64,000 nt of DNA from Phycisphaerae bacterium (lineage in GTDB: Bacteria; Planctomycetota; Phycisphaerae; Sedimentisphaerales; Anaerobacaceae), in assembly GCA_017993835.1 (NCBI GenBank), contig JAGOLX010000021.1, positions 27,894-91,893 on the forward strand, read 5' to 3'. The translations under genes and the position numbers were made by a program. Below, one piece after another: positions 34,340 through 43,370 of the stretch (position 1 is its first letter; each line of letters begins with the position of its first letter). The notes under the pieces are model-generated. The model did not search any database and had not been told where the DNA came from. It saw only the letters and a program-made list of their open reading frames with translations.

Positions 34340-35968
34340 CTATTTCAGTCGATACCCCTGTGCCGAAAGGTAGTTGTTGATCCTGCCCTTGTACTTGCGG
34401 AACCACTGATGCTTCTCCTCGGAGGTCCCGGCGTCCATGGCCAGTTCGCGTGCCTCCACCAGGTACGCCATGATCTGCTGCTTCTGGGCGTCGGTCAACT
34501 CGGGCACCTGGACCAGATAGCCCTGGTAGGTGGCAGCCAGGATGCCATAGGTCATGCCGTCTTTGACCTGGTCCACCTGCTCGGGCGTCAATTCTGCGGA
34601 GAGCCTCGCCAGGTAGCTCTGGTGCAGTTGCCTGACCCGCCCGTCTGCCTGTTCCCGAATGCTCTTCGCGAGGGCCTCGGCCGACGCCTTGTCCGAGGCG
34701 GTCTTCCCGACAGCTTCGATCTCTTTGTCTCGCTGGGTATGGATGGCGTTCAGATCGCGGTATTGCTGCACGATGATGTCCCGGACCCTGGTCCTTCTGT
34801 CGTCATCCGGGATGTCCAGAGTCTTCACGATCTTGTCGGCCCGCCCGGTGATGACGCGGGTATAGTCCGGGTCCGGATCGCTCGCAGGCGGTGGGGTCTG
34901 CGGGCCAGCCGTCTCCATGGGCCGGGAGGTGGCCAGCGCAATGGCCCGTCCCTGATCGCCGACCGCACAATAGAAATGGTAGACGACGCCGTCGTGCTTG
35001 AGGACCCAGGGTTTGTGGGCAAATTCCTCGTCCCAGGGCTCGGAAGGCTCGATGAGGTGAGGGCCGTCCCAGTGGGTCCAGTGAACCAGATCCGTCGAGG
35101 CGGCAAATGTGTCGAAGGCCTTCGGCTTCCAGAAGGCGCCGAAATAGAACATGACCCACAGGTCGCCCATCCGCACGATCTGCGGATCGCCACTGATGAC
35201 GCCGTGCTTGAGATCGGGGGGGCGCGGGTTCACGACCACCGGGTCATGACCATAGCGCCGCCACGTCCGCAGATCCTGGGAGATCGCGATGCCGATGGTC
35301 TCGTCGCCGCGAGGCGGGCGGGCGTTGTAGTACATGACGAAGGGTGCGCCGAGCGTGGCGGCTTCGTCGCGGAAGACGAAGCTCTTGAAGAGCGTGCCGG
35401 TCTCGAAGGGGCGTGCATCCGCATCGTCCGGCCGGAGGACCGGGGCGGGCAGCTTCTCCCACTCGGCAACAGAAACGGGATCGAGTGTCGAAGCCATGCC
35501 GATGGACAATGGCGGCGTCTCATAGCCGGGGCGCGCTCCGCCCAGGTAAGACATCCAGTATCGTCCCTCGTGGGTGTCGAGAGTCACATCGCTGCCCCAT
35601 TGCGTATTGACCAGTGCGATGCCGCCGGCGGCATTGGCCTTGTCCCAGGCATCCCGGTCGCCGCGGGCGAGGATCGTGCCCTGCACCTGCCAGTGCAGCA
35701 GGTCATCGCTGGCGGCCAACTGGGTGGTGTAGCCCTGGGGTTCGTTTTCGAGCTGGACGTAAACCATATACCAGCGGTTTCCGTGGCGGAAGACCGTGGG
35801 GCAATCCACCTTCTTGCCCTCGGGCGCGGGAATGACGATGCCATACTTGTACGGCGTTCTCACCTCCTCGTAGATGGCCTGCATTCGCTCGGGCGGCACG
35901 TCGGAAGCCCGGACGCTACAGACGACGGAACTGGCGACAAGGAGGATTCTGAAACACAGCGGATTCAT
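34340..35968 (-). CDS. GH43-like five-bladed propeller protein with DUF3826 C-terminus
   Basis: 542 residues, first gene of the operon. After a signal peptide, residues 35-350 look like a five-bladed beta-propeller glycosidase domain of the GH43/GH117/GH130 type (VDCPTVFRHGNRWYMVYV, SGDPQIVRMGDLWVMFYF, HKPWVLKHDGVVYHFY). Residues 360-542 form a mostly helical DUF3826 domain ending NYLSAQGYRLK. The C-terminal domain is usually a separate protein in Bacteroidota carbohydrate clusters; fused here, it presumably assists the same polymer attack. Acidic residues of the propeller cannot be assigned with certainty. A TTGACG/TATCAT promoter lies about 40 bases upstream. Confidence 0.75.
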   Translation of the reverse strand: MNPLCFRILLVASSVVCSVRASDVPPERMQAIYEEVRTPYKYGIVIPAPEGKKVDCPTVFRHGNRWYMVYVQLENEPQGYTTQLAASDDLLHWQVQGTILARGDRDAWDKANAAGGIALVNTQWGSDVTLDTHEGRYWMSYLGGARPGYETPPLSIGMASTLDPVSVAEWEKLPAPVLRPDDADARPFETGTLFKSFVFRDEAATLGAPFVMYYNARPPRGDETIGIAISQDLRTWRRYGHDPVVVNPRPPDLKHGVISGDPQIVRMGDLWVMFYFGAFWKPKAFDTFAASTDLVHWTHWDGPHLIEPSEPWDEEFAHKPWVLKHDGVVYHFYCAVGDQGRAIALATSRPMETAGPQTPPPASDPDPDYTRVITGRADKIVKTLDIPDDDRRTRVRDIIVQQYRDLNAIHTQRDKEIEAVGKTASDKASAEALAKSIREQADGRVRQLHQSYLARLSAELTPEQVDQVKDGMTYGILAATYQGYLVQVPELTDAQKQQIMAYLVEARELAMDAGTSEEKHQWFRKYKGRINNYLSAQGYRLK

Positions 35969-36010
35969 CGATTACGCTCCTGCGGTTCCGTGGCTTTCCG
36001 ACACATGCAC

Positions 36011-36038
36011 ATGATAACAAGTCCCTGGGCCTCGTCAA
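36011..36038 (-). promoter_or_regulatory. Promoter of the eight-gene glycan operon
   Basis: On the minus strand TTGACG (36038-36033), a 16-base spacer and TATCAT (36016-36011), about 43 bases ahead of ATG 35968. It is the only good promoter seen for the operon running to 20624. Confidence 0.6.
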
Positions 36039-36096
36039 CGGGCTCCAGGGCTGCGACTCTCTTGACGCATGCCCCCTGGAGTTGCGCATCTTCTCA

Positions 36097-36105
36097 TGGT
36101 ACAAT
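36097..36105 (+). promoter_or_regulatory. Extended -10 promoter for the alpha-glucuronidase-like gene
   Basis: TGG followed directly by TACAAT (36100-36105) is an extended -10 element (TGnTACAAT) about 95 bases ahead of GTG 36202. No convincing -35 box is present. Confidence 0.4.
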
Positions 36106-36201
36106 CGCCGGTCAGCACAGAAGACCGTTCCCCTGAGAACCAGGAGATCCGGTCTGACGGGTCTGCCCATTCTGATCGAGATCAATATGGAGGGCCGCTG
36201 A

Positions 36202-38379
36202 GTGAAGATATGGCTAGGTGCATGGCTGACCATCCTGTTGCTCGGAATGGCTGCAAATACTGTGGCTGCTGCCTCAGGGAGAATCGGAATCGTCGCAGGC
36301 GAGAACGCATCGGCCCGAGTGAAGTTCGGGACTCAGCGACTGGGCGAGGCGCTGCGGCGCGTGGGCTACGAACCGACAATCACTGCGGAACACGGGTCGA
36401 TCGCGCCGCGCATCACTGTGACGGTGGGACGTCGGAGCGACCGACCCGAGGGGTTCCGCCTGTTCCGAGAAGGAGACGGTTCCTATGACGTGACGGGTTT
36501 TGGAGATTCGGGCGCGCTCTATGGATGCCTGGAGCTGAGCCGGCGCGTGATTGCCGCCGGGCAGTTGCCGCCGGAACTGGACGTCACGGATGGTCCTGTG
36601 TTTCGTCTGCGCGGACCCTGCATCGGTATGCAGTTGACCTCTACTCTGCCAGGCCGGGAAATGTACGAGTTTCCGTACACGCCCGAGAGTTTCCCGTTCT
36701 TCTACGACAAGGCCCAGTGGATCGAGTACCTCGATTCCCTGGTCGAGAAGCGGTTCAACACGCTGTACCTGTGGAACGGGCATCCGTTCGCGTCACTGGT
36801 GGAACTGGACGAATATCCGTATGCGCTCGAGGTGTCTCAGGAGGTGTTTCGACGCAACGTCGAGATGTACCGCTTCCTGACCGAAGAGGCAGACCGGCGA
36901 GGCATCTGGGTCGTCCAGATGTTCTATAACACCTTCGTATCGAAGCCCTTTGCGGAGCGTCATGGAATCAAGACGCAGCTTGCCGCCCCGACGGAATTGG
37001 TCTCGGACTACAACCGCAAGTCGATTGCGAAGTTCGTCAGAACGTACCCCAACGTCGGGCTGCTGGTCTGTCTGGGCGAGGCCTTGAGCGGACAGGAGAA
37101 CCAGCAGAGGTGGCTGAACGAGACGGTGATCGCAGGGGTGAAGGACGCGATGGAGGAGCTTGGGATGAGTGGCGAGCCGCCCATCGTGGTCCGTGCCCAC
37201 GCGGTGTCGAACGCGAAAGCCTTGATGGAGTCGGCTCTGAAACACTACAAGAACCTCTACACGATGGCCAAGTACAATGGGGAGTCGCTGACGACGTACG
37301 AGCCGCGAGGCGAGGGGCAGCAGGTGCACCTGGACCTGAGCCGGGCCGGCTCCGCTCACGTGGTCAACGTGCACGCCCTGGCGAACCTGGAGCCGTTTCG
37401 GTACGGCGCGACGGAGTTCATTCGCAGGAGCGTGCGGGCCTGTCGGGACAGGCTGGGCGCTCAGGGATTGCACCTGTATCCGCTGGCGTACTGGGACTGG
37501 CCGAACACGCCGGACGACGCCAATCCGCGGAAAGTGCAGTACGAACGGGATTGGATCTGGTTCGAGGCCTGGGCGAGATACCTGTGGCAGCCGGACCGCG
37601 ACCCGAGCACGGACCATCAGTACTGGGTCGGGCGACTGACGGAGACCTATGGTGACAAGCAGGCGGCGGAGCTGATTTTGTCGGCCTACAACGACTCCGG
37701 CAACTGCGCGCCGATGCTGCTGCGCCGCTTCGGCATTACAGAGGGCAATCGCCAGACTTTCTCGCTGGGGATGTTCCTGGACCAACTGGTGAATCCTGAA
37801 CCGTACAAACCCTTCAGTGGTCTGTGGGAATGGCAGTCGCCGCCCGGCGAGCGGCTGCACGAGTACGTGCAGAAGGAATGGCTGGGCGCCAAGCACGAAG
37901 GGGAGACGCCATTGTCGGTGATCGAGGACGTGTCGCGGTTCGCGGCGCAGGCGGTCGATGCCATTGAGGAAGCAGCACCGTTGGTGACGAAGAACCGGGA
38001 GGAGTTCGAACGACTACGCAACGACATCCACTGCATCCAGCTCGTGAGCGGCAACTATGAGCAGAAGGCCCGCGCGGCGATGTGCGTGCTCCGCTACAGC
38101 TACAGCCAGGACAAGGAAGACATGCGAAAGGCGAAGGCCCATCTGGAGGAGAGCCTGGAGGTCTATCGAGCCCTGGTCGGCCGCACGGCTGCGACTTACC
38201 GATATGCCAACACGCTTCAGACGGGATATCGACGAATTCCCGTCCAGGGTTGGAGGGACAACGCGCCGTATTGCTTCCATTGGCGCCACATGCTGCCCCT
38301 CTATGAAGAGGAGTTGGCCCAATTCCAGCGGCAGGTGGCCGACATTGAAAGACAGACGTCGTCGCCTCAGGCGGAGTAG
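36202..38379 (+). CDS. Alpha-glucuronidase-like (GH67/GH115-type) secreted glycoside hydrolase
   Basis: 725 residues with a signal peptide (MKIWLGAWLTILLLGMA). Residues 27-130 match the GH20-type zincin-like N-terminal fold (SYDVTGFGDSGALYGCLELS), followed by a TIM-barrel region with WIEYLDSLVEKRFNTLYLWN, WVVQMFYNTFVSKPFAERHG, VGLLVCLGEALSGQ and PLAYWDWPNTPDD, then a helical C-terminal region. This layout is that of alpha-glucuronidase family hydrolases acting on uronic-acid-containing side chains. Start is GTG 36202 with ggagg eight bases upstream. It is transcribed away from the glycan operon. Substrate unproven; other uronidase activities are possible. Confidence 0.72.
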   Translation: MKIWLGAWLTILLLGMAANTVAAASGRIGIVAGENASARVKFGTQRLGEALRRVGYEPTITAEHGSIAPRITVTVGRRSDRPEGFRLFREGDGSYDVTGFGDSGALYGCLELSRRVIAAGQLPPELDVTDGPVFRLRGPCIGMQLTSTLPGREMYEFPYTPESFPFFYDKAQWIEYLDSLVEKRFNTLYLWNGHPFASLVELDEYPYALEVSQEVFRRNVEMYRFLTEEADRRGIWVVQMFYNTFVSKPFAERHGIKTQLAAPTELVSDYNRKSIAKFVRTYPNVGLLVCLGEALSGQENQQRWLNETVIAGVKDAMEELGMSGEPPIVVRAHAVSNAKALMESALKHYKNLYTMAKYNGESLTTYEPRGEGQQVHLDLSRAGSAHVVNVHALANLEPFRYGATEFIRRSVRACRDRLGAQGLHLYPLAYWDWPNTPDDANPRKVQYERDWIWFEAWARYLWQPDRDPSTDHQYWVGRLTETYGDKQAAELILSAYNDSGNCAPMLLRRFGITEGNRQTFSLGMFLDQLVNPEPYKPFSGLWEWQSPPGERLHEYVQKEWLGAKHEGETPLSVIEDVSRFAAQAVDAIEEAAPLVTKNREEFERLRNDIHCIQLVSGNYEQKARAAMCVLRYSYSQDKEDMRKAKAHLEESLEVYRALVGRTAATYRYANTLQTGYRRIPVQGWRDNAPYCFHWRHMLPLYEEELAQFQRQVADIERQTSSPQAE

Positions 38380-38422
38380 GTGCTCGTGAAGCAGTATCGT
38401 TGTTGTGCGGTTCGACTCTGTG

Positions 38423-39217
38423 CTATCCACCTGCCGCCGCGCCGGCAGGCGGTGTCTTGTGGGGCCAGCCGTGCTTCTCGAACCTGTTGAACTCCATGTT
38501 GGTGGTGTCCTGGGGGTCCTCTCCGAAGGCCGACCTCACTTCCTGGACGTGGCCGTCCACGAAGACGGCGTTGACCGTTCCGCCATTCGGGTTCCCGGAA
38601 TTGGTGCTGTGGAATGTCCCCATCCAATCCCGGCCGTTCGGGATCAGGGCATTGTCGTTGAGCACGCCGTCGTCGCCGCCGCGGCCCCACATGTTCTCCT
38701 CGGAGAACAGGAAGACATCCGCGTGATGACGGGTTACCCTCGTGAGTTTCACGGCGCCGGGATCCGTGTCCACTTTGTTGGTGCCCAGGAGCCCGTTCAT
38801 CGAGTAGCTGAAGTAGGGAATGATGGGAATCGCGGGGTTGTGTGCCGGATGATTGGCGCCCAGGCTCTTGGCGAGGACCTTGAAGGAAGGGCACAACCGG
38901 ACCTTCTCCTCGGGAACATACGGCCAGAACGGGCCCCGTGCGGGACGGCTCGGGTCGTGCCACCGGCAGTATTCATAATCCAGCTTGGCGCCGACCAGGC
39001 ACGTCGGCGCGCTGACGAACCGCCCGTCGCTGTCGTCCACGTACATCATCTGGGCCAGGGCAAACTGGTGCAGATTGTTGCGGCACGCCATCTCCTTGGC
39101 CTGCTCGCGAACCCGTTGCAGCGAGGGCATGAGAATCGCCATAAGCAACGCCAAGATCGCAACGACTACCAGCAGTTCGATCAGCGTAAACGCTCTTGGA
39201 ATCCGTGTCGTTCTCAT
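38423..39217 (-). CDS. Prepilin-type pseudopilin-like protein (PulG/DUF1559 style)
   Basis: 264 residues opening MRTTRIPRAFTLIELLVVVA, a type IV prepilin leader in which cleavage would fall before Phe (Ala instead of the usual Gly at -1). A 20-residue hydrophobic helix follows, then a globular domain with CRNNLHQFALAQMMYVDD and a C-terminal NAVFVDGHVQEV, the H-x-G-x-xxxxDGHV ending common in planctomycete pseudopilins. Such proteins are present in many paralogues and are presumed to be exported through a type II/IV-like machinery. ATG 39217 is used, downstream of an in-frame ATG at 39241. It converges on the alpha-glucuronidase-like gene. Confidence 0.85.
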   Translation of the reverse strand: MRTTRIPRAFTLIELLVVVAILALLMAILMPSLQRVREQAKEMACRNNLHQFALAQMMYVDDSDGRFVSAPTCLVGAKLDYEYCRWHDPSRPARGPFWPYVPEEKVRLCPSFKVLAKSLGANHPAHNPAIPIIPYFSYSMNGLLGTNKVDTDPGAVKLTRVTRHHADVFLFSEENMWGRGGDDGVLNDNALIPNGRDWMGTFHSTNSGNPNGGTVNAVFVDGHVQEVRSAFGEDPQDTTNMEFNRFEKHGWPHKTPPAGAAAGG

Positions 39218-39661
39218 GATGAACCCCACCGAGATTACCATTGCCTATCAGCGTTTCGCGAAAACTTCAACTGTCATTTGGCTCATGAAAGGGGAAGAAC
39301 GGAACCACGCGGGTGTGTTCTTCCTCCTTCCTGGTTAACGCCATCTGAATTGAAAAAGACCGACGATACATCTACTATAGCGGGGTCGCACACCACACGC
39401 AACAGCATTCCCCCAAGAACCCGCCAAGCCCCCGCTGAATTGACGCATATGGGCGATTCGGCGAGGTGGGTGCACGCCGGGAGTCCGGCTCCATGCCATA
39501 GGGGGCGCAAGAATATTCACGCTGAGAAGCGAGCGACTGTAGCATTTCCCCCCAGGATTCGTGTATAATAGCCCTGTGCCTGCACTCCGGCACGTGTGGC
39601 CTTTGGCAGTACCCAATCGAGCGTGTATCATCGAACACCTGTTATTTGGAAGGAGGCCTCT
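39218..39661. other. Divergent spacer, pseudopilin / duplicated-domain protein
   Basis: 444 bases with no supported ORF. It contains a perfect TATAAT at 39564-39569 reading rightward. The rest is AT-richer than the coding DNA around it (for example 39240-39380), and I see no repeat or RNA structure in it. Confidence 0.5.
39564..39569 (+). promoter_or_regulatory. Perfect -10 box (TATAAT)
   Basis: TATAAT preceded by GTG, 93 bases ahead of ATG 39662. The -35 position (39541-39546) does not resemble TTGACA, so activator help or an unusual sigma factor is possible. Confidence 0.4.
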
Positions 39662-41206
39662 ATGTGTGGAAAACCGATGTACCTGTTCCTGAGTCTGGCT
39701 GTTGCGCTGACGTCGATGGCGCAGGGCGCTACGATCATCTGGGTGGCGGACAACCTGCACTACGGCAGCGTGGAACCGAACGCCCCGGCGGATCAAGGAT
39801 TCATCGATCTGCTGACGGCGCAGGGGTATGAGGTGATCTACAAGGATCAGCACGACCCGGTCAACGGCGCCCAATATTGGCGCGTGCTCGATCCCAACAA
39901 GATCGCGGAGCTCAATGCCGCCGACCTGATCGTCGTCGCTCGCGACTGTGCCAGCGGGGAGTACGATGATCCGAACGAGGCGCAGTGGTGGAACGCGATC
40001 ACCACTCCCATTCTCCTGCAGGGCCCGCACATGGCCCGCGCGCTGCCCAAGTGGGGATTGTTCAGCAGCACCGGGACCGACGCCGGAACGGGCGTGAGCC
40101 TGATGCAAGTCGTGGACCCCAACCACACGATCTTCCAGGGTGTGGAACTGGATCCGAACAACCAGGCGGATATCCTGGTCCCGCCCATCAAGTCGGAGTT
40201 CGTGAAGGGCGCCGTAGACGCCGGCAACGGCACAGTGCTGGCCACGCGGGCCGATACCGGCCTGGTCTGGATCGCCGCCTGGGAAACCGGCCAGGAGTAT
40301 TACGAGGGCAGCACGCAGTTTGCGGGCGGGCCTCGCATGTTCTTCGCCTCCGGGGCCGGCGGCAACAAGAACAATCCGGTCGACGGCGTGTACAACCTGA
40401 CGGAAGCGGGGGAGAAGCTCTTCCTGAACGCGGTCGCCTACATGGTCAACAAGGGCCGAAGCATCGTCTTCGTCTCGGCGATGCACCCCTCGACCGCAGA
40501 CGCCAATGTCCCGAGCGACCATGGCTTTGTGGATCTGCTCAGAACCGCCGGGTACGACGTGGACTACACGAAGGGAGACGTAGCAGGGACGAGCTACTGG
40601 GAGACTTTGGATCCCAACAAGCAGGCGGTCCTGGATGCGGCGGACCTGGTCATCATCGGCCGGGACTGCAACAGCGGCGGCGTCTCCACCGACGCTGCGG
40701 AAGTCGCCGCTTGGGACAGCGTGCAGAGCCCCGTCATGCTGATGAGTTCGTACATCGCCGCCAACAATCGCTGGAAGTGGATCGACATCAATAGCCAGGA
40801 TGCCCGTCGGGCTTATTATGACGCCAAGGCGGCGGACCCGAACCACCCGATCTTCACAGGCGTGGCGCTCGACGCCAACGATGTGGTCCAGTGGTACGAT
40901 CCGAGCGTGGCCAGCGGGTATGCGAGCTTCATGAACTCCGCCGATGCCGGCAACGGCACGGTCCTGGCGGTTCGGCCCGACAACGGCAATATCCTGATTG
41001 CCGAGTGGGCCGCAGGGGCGCCGTTCTACGCGACCTCCACGCAAACGCCGGTCGATGTCCGCATGTTCTTCAACGCCGGCACCCAGGAGGTTTCAGGCGA
41101 AAAGACCAATTGGGGCGTCATGAACCTCAATGCCGAAGGTCAGAAGGTGTGGCTCAACGCCGTCCGGTATCTGATCGACCCGCCGCAGGCCGATCTCGAA
41201 CAGTAA
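39662..41206 (+). CDS. Secreted protein with two tandem homologous domains
   Basis: 514 residues behind a strong aaggagg. A signal peptide (MYLFLSLAVALTSMAQGA) precedes two copies of one domain (about 23-270 and 275-505). Matching segments are ADQGFIDLLTAQGYEV / SDHGFVDLLRTAGYDV, YWRVLDPNKIAELNAADLIV / YWETLDPNKQAVLDAADLVI, ARDCASGEYDD / GRDCNSGGVST and VDAGNGTVLATRAD / ADAGNGTVLAVRPD. Each copy looks like an alternating alpha/beta fold resembling glutamine-amidotransferase-like or flavodoxin-like domains, but no catalytic triad is visible. Often such units precede PEP-CTERM or LamG modules; here the protein stops after the second copy. Function unknown, presumably extracellular. Confidence 0.7.
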   Translation: MCGKPMYLFLSLAVALTSMAQGATIIWVADNLHYGSVEPNAPADQGFIDLLTAQGYEVIYKDQHDPVNGAQYWRVLDPNKIAELNAADLIVVARDCASGEYDDPNEAQWWNAITTPILLQGPHMARALPKWGLFSSTGTDAGTGVSLMQVVDPNHTIFQGVELDPNNQADILVPPIKSEFVKGAVDAGNGTVLATRADTGLVWIAAWETGQEYYEGSTQFAGGPRMFFASGAGGNKNNPVDGVYNLTEAGEKLFLNAVAYMVNKGRSIVFVSAMHPSTADANVPSDHGFVDLLRTAGYDVDYTKGDVAGTSYWETLDPNKQAVLDAADLVIIGRDCNSGGVSTDAAEVAAWDSVQSPVMLMSSYIAANNRWKWIDINSQDARRAYYDAKAADPNHPIFTGVALDANDVVQWYDPSVASGYASFMNSADAGNGTVLAVRPDNGNILIAEWAAGAPFYATSTQTPVDVRMFFNAGTQEVSGEKTNWGVMNLNAEGQKVWLNAVRYLIDPPQADLEQ

Positions 41207-41223
41207 CAGACGAGACCTATGCC

Positions 41224-41255
41224 GGGCCTGTGTCCACAACGGATACAGGCCCTTT
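41224..41255 (+). terminator. Hairpin terminator after the duplicated-domain gene
   Basis: GGGCCTGTGTCC - acaac - GGATACAGGCCC: a 12-bp stem with one mismatch, followed by only three Ts. It lies between convergent genes and may serve both strands. Confidence 0.6.
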
Positions 41256-41314
41256 GACCCTTCACGACGGGCAAGACGAAGACGGCAGGAGCCGCAGACG
41301 GGGATATCTGGGGT

Positions 41315-42844
41315 TCAGCTTATCGTGTCGACGTTGTTCGCAAGGTTCCTGTAGTCGATCCTCTCGCGTGGATTGGTCCCGTTGAGATACTCTTCGACGT
41401 TGGTATAGCCATCCTGGTCGGAGTCGAGGTTGCCGTCCGTGGGCTCGGCCGGACTCAACTGGTGTGTCTTCTCCCACTCATCGGGCATGCCGTCGTGGTC
41501 GCTGTCGGCTGGCACGTCGCCAGGCGAGAAGGCATAATCCGGATATCCGCCCACCTCTCTCGGGTCGTTGATGATGCCGTTCCCGACGGCCACCTTGCCG
41601 GTGCGGACCGTTTCGGTGATGCGGGCGTCGATGGCGTCCCGGCGAGGACGCGTCGCGCCGGCCTTGGCCAGCACGGACTGGAAGGCCTCCATTGCGGTCT
41701 CCTGCCTGGCCGGCCAGCCTTCGAACGGGGTATTGACGCGAGCGGTCTCCTCGGGACCCTGCATGCCTTTCCAGTTGTCGGCTGTCACGTCGGGATATCC
41801 CTCGACGATATTGCCTGCGACATACCACTTGCCCGGGCGACCCGCCGTCTTGGGATACCAGCCGCCAGCCTCCCAGAGTCTGCCGGGGGAGTACATGTTG
41901 CGCTGCTCGATTCGGGCGATCGTGCTGCGCATGTTCTCGTTGGTCGCCGGGCCGGGCTTGTAGTAGTTGTCGATCACGTTCAACAGGGAGGTCTCGTCGC
42001 CGCCGTCCATGGTGCGGTGCCGCCAGTTGAAGATCACGTTGTTGCGGTAGTCGAACTCGCCCGACATGCCGATCGAGGGATTGCGTCCCGTGTTGCAGGC
42101 GAAGAGATTATGGTGGAACGTGGAATCACGGCCGCCCCAGGTGCCGCCGAAGGCGTGATTGCCCGCGTTCAGCGCCTCGCTCGAAATGCACCACTGGATG
42201 GTCAGATTGGCGACGGGCAGTTTCACGCTGCCTCCGCCAGCCAGCGGCTTCATGTAGCGATAGAGCGAGAGGTTCTCGTCCATGCCCCAACTGGCGCTGC
42301 AATGGTCGATCATGATCTGCTCCTGGGGATTGCCGCCGATGTTGTCGGAGCCCTGGCCTCCCTCGGGCCGGCCGCGTCGCACCCGCAGATGACGAATCAC
42401 GACGTTCCGCGTGTTGATGTTCAGCGACCCGCCGGCCAGGCAGACGCCGTCGCCCGGCGCGGACTGGCCTGCGATCGTGATGTCGGGATTGCCGATGTCG
42501 AGGTCCGATTCGAGTTGGACAATCCCGGCGACGCGAAAGACGACGATGCGAGGGCCTTGCTCCTGGACGGCCGCCCGCAGGCTGCCCGGCCCGCTGTCGC
42601 TCAGGGTGGTCACCTCGATCACCTTGCCGCCGCGACCTCCGGTGGTGAACATGCCGCCGCCCCAGGCGCCCGGGAACGCCGGGATTCCATCGGGCAGTCG
42701 CGGCGGCAGCGGCGGCACCTGCCCCGGCGTCGAAACCACCTGTGTCTCGCCCGTCGCCGGCTGAGCCTGACCTGGTGCGTTCCCGCAGAAGATCCCCATC
42801 CCAACGAATGCGGCGATCCCAAAGAGAATCCTGATCGTGTCCAT
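41315..42844 (-). CDS. PL1 pectate lyase with thrombospondin-type-3 calcium repeats
   Basis: 509-residue secreted lyase that cleaves polygalacturonate by beta-elimination with calcium. The PL1 beta-helix starts IPAFPGAWGGGMFTTGGRGG and VIEVTTLSDSGPGSLRAAV; MIDHCSASWGMDENLS is the conserved Asp/His region. The last 60 residues carry two DxDxDG motifs (DSDHDGMPDEWE and DSDQDGYTNVEEY), resembling thrombospondin type 3 or dockerin-like calcium loops, which could anchor or stabilise the enzyme. ATG 42844 is preferred because gaggag lies seven bases upstream; ATG 42850 is too close to it. It fits the pectin theme of the region. Confidence 0.92.
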   Translation of the reverse strand: MDTIRILFGIAAFVGMGIFCGNAPGQAQPATGETQVVSTPGQVPPLPPRLPDGIPAFPGAWGGGMFTTGGRGGKVIEVTTLSDSGPGSLRAAVQEQGPRIVVFRVAGIVQLESDLDIGNPDITIAGQSAPGDGVCLAGGSLNINTRNVVIRHLRVRRGRPEGGQGSDNIGGNPQEQIMIDHCSASWGMDENLSLYRYMKPLAGGGSVKLPVANLTIQWCISSEALNAGNHAFGGTWGGRDSTFHHNLFACNTGRNPSIGMSGEFDYRNNVIFNWRHRTMDGGDETSLLNVIDNYYKPGPATNENMRSTIARIEQRNMYSPGRLWEAGGWYPKTAGRPGKWYVAGNIVEGYPDVTADNWKGMQGPEETARVNTPFEGWPARQETAMEAFQSVLAKAGATRPRRDAIDARITETVRTGKVAVGNGIINDPREVGGYPDYAFSPGDVPADSDHDGMPDEWEKTHQLSPAEPTDGNLDSDQDGYTNVEEYLNGTNPRERIDYRNLANNVDTIS

Positions 42845-43370
42845 CGCCATGCTCCTCTTGTCCTGCGTGTGTCCTGTTCTTGTACCGACACGATCCTACC
42901 GCCTCCGCCGTGACCGTTCAAGATGGAACAGATCCGGCGAAGGAGCCCCTGTGGCACCCCCGCCCTCGGGGGTGTCTTTCCCCAGCTACATGTCCTTTCC
43001 CCAGCATGTCTGTGCCACATGTGGCACCCCCGCCCTCGGGGGTGATTTCCGGAACTACCCAGCCGGGGGCGGCTGGGCTACATGTCCTTTCGCCGCCGAC
43101 AAGTTCTTCCCCGAGTTCGCTCAGAGGCCGAAGAACCGGCAGACGCGCCGGCGTCCGGACCATTCCGGGCCGGCTCATGTGAACGATTCTGTGAGAAGGC
43201 CGCCAACCCTAGCGAAGGAAGCGGGAAAAGGAGACACTGAAGCAGGGCGATCGCGTAATCCGCGCGCCATCCTTCCTGTTCCACGCTGTCGTCGCCAGGC
43301 TCATCCCTGCTGTGTCTGTGAACCAAGTTGTCCACGCGGTTCCCTGGTCTACGTCGCCGCTTGACGGATG
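42845..43370. other. Spacer between LamG gene and pectate lyase gene
   Basis: 526 bases on the upstream side of the pectate lyase gene. It holds the GC-palindrome cluster at 42951-43081 and no supported ORF. A clear promoter was not found. Confidence 0.5.
42951..43081. repeat. Cluster of GC-rich palindromic repeats, copy 1
   Basis: Two copies of a 24-base unit (42951-42974 and 43021-43044) whose core CACCCCCG-ccct-CGGGGGTG is a perfect 8-bp hairpin, plus one CCCAGCC-ggggc-GGCTGGG type unit (43058-43081). TTTCCCCAGC-type linkers separate them. The same two unit types recur at 48071-48192 inside a gene. Confidence 0.85.

Noticed and set aside
42951..43081. CRISPR array
   Set aside because: Repeats are unevenly spaced, self-complementary, few, and the sequences between them are not unique spacers; no cas genes are nearby.
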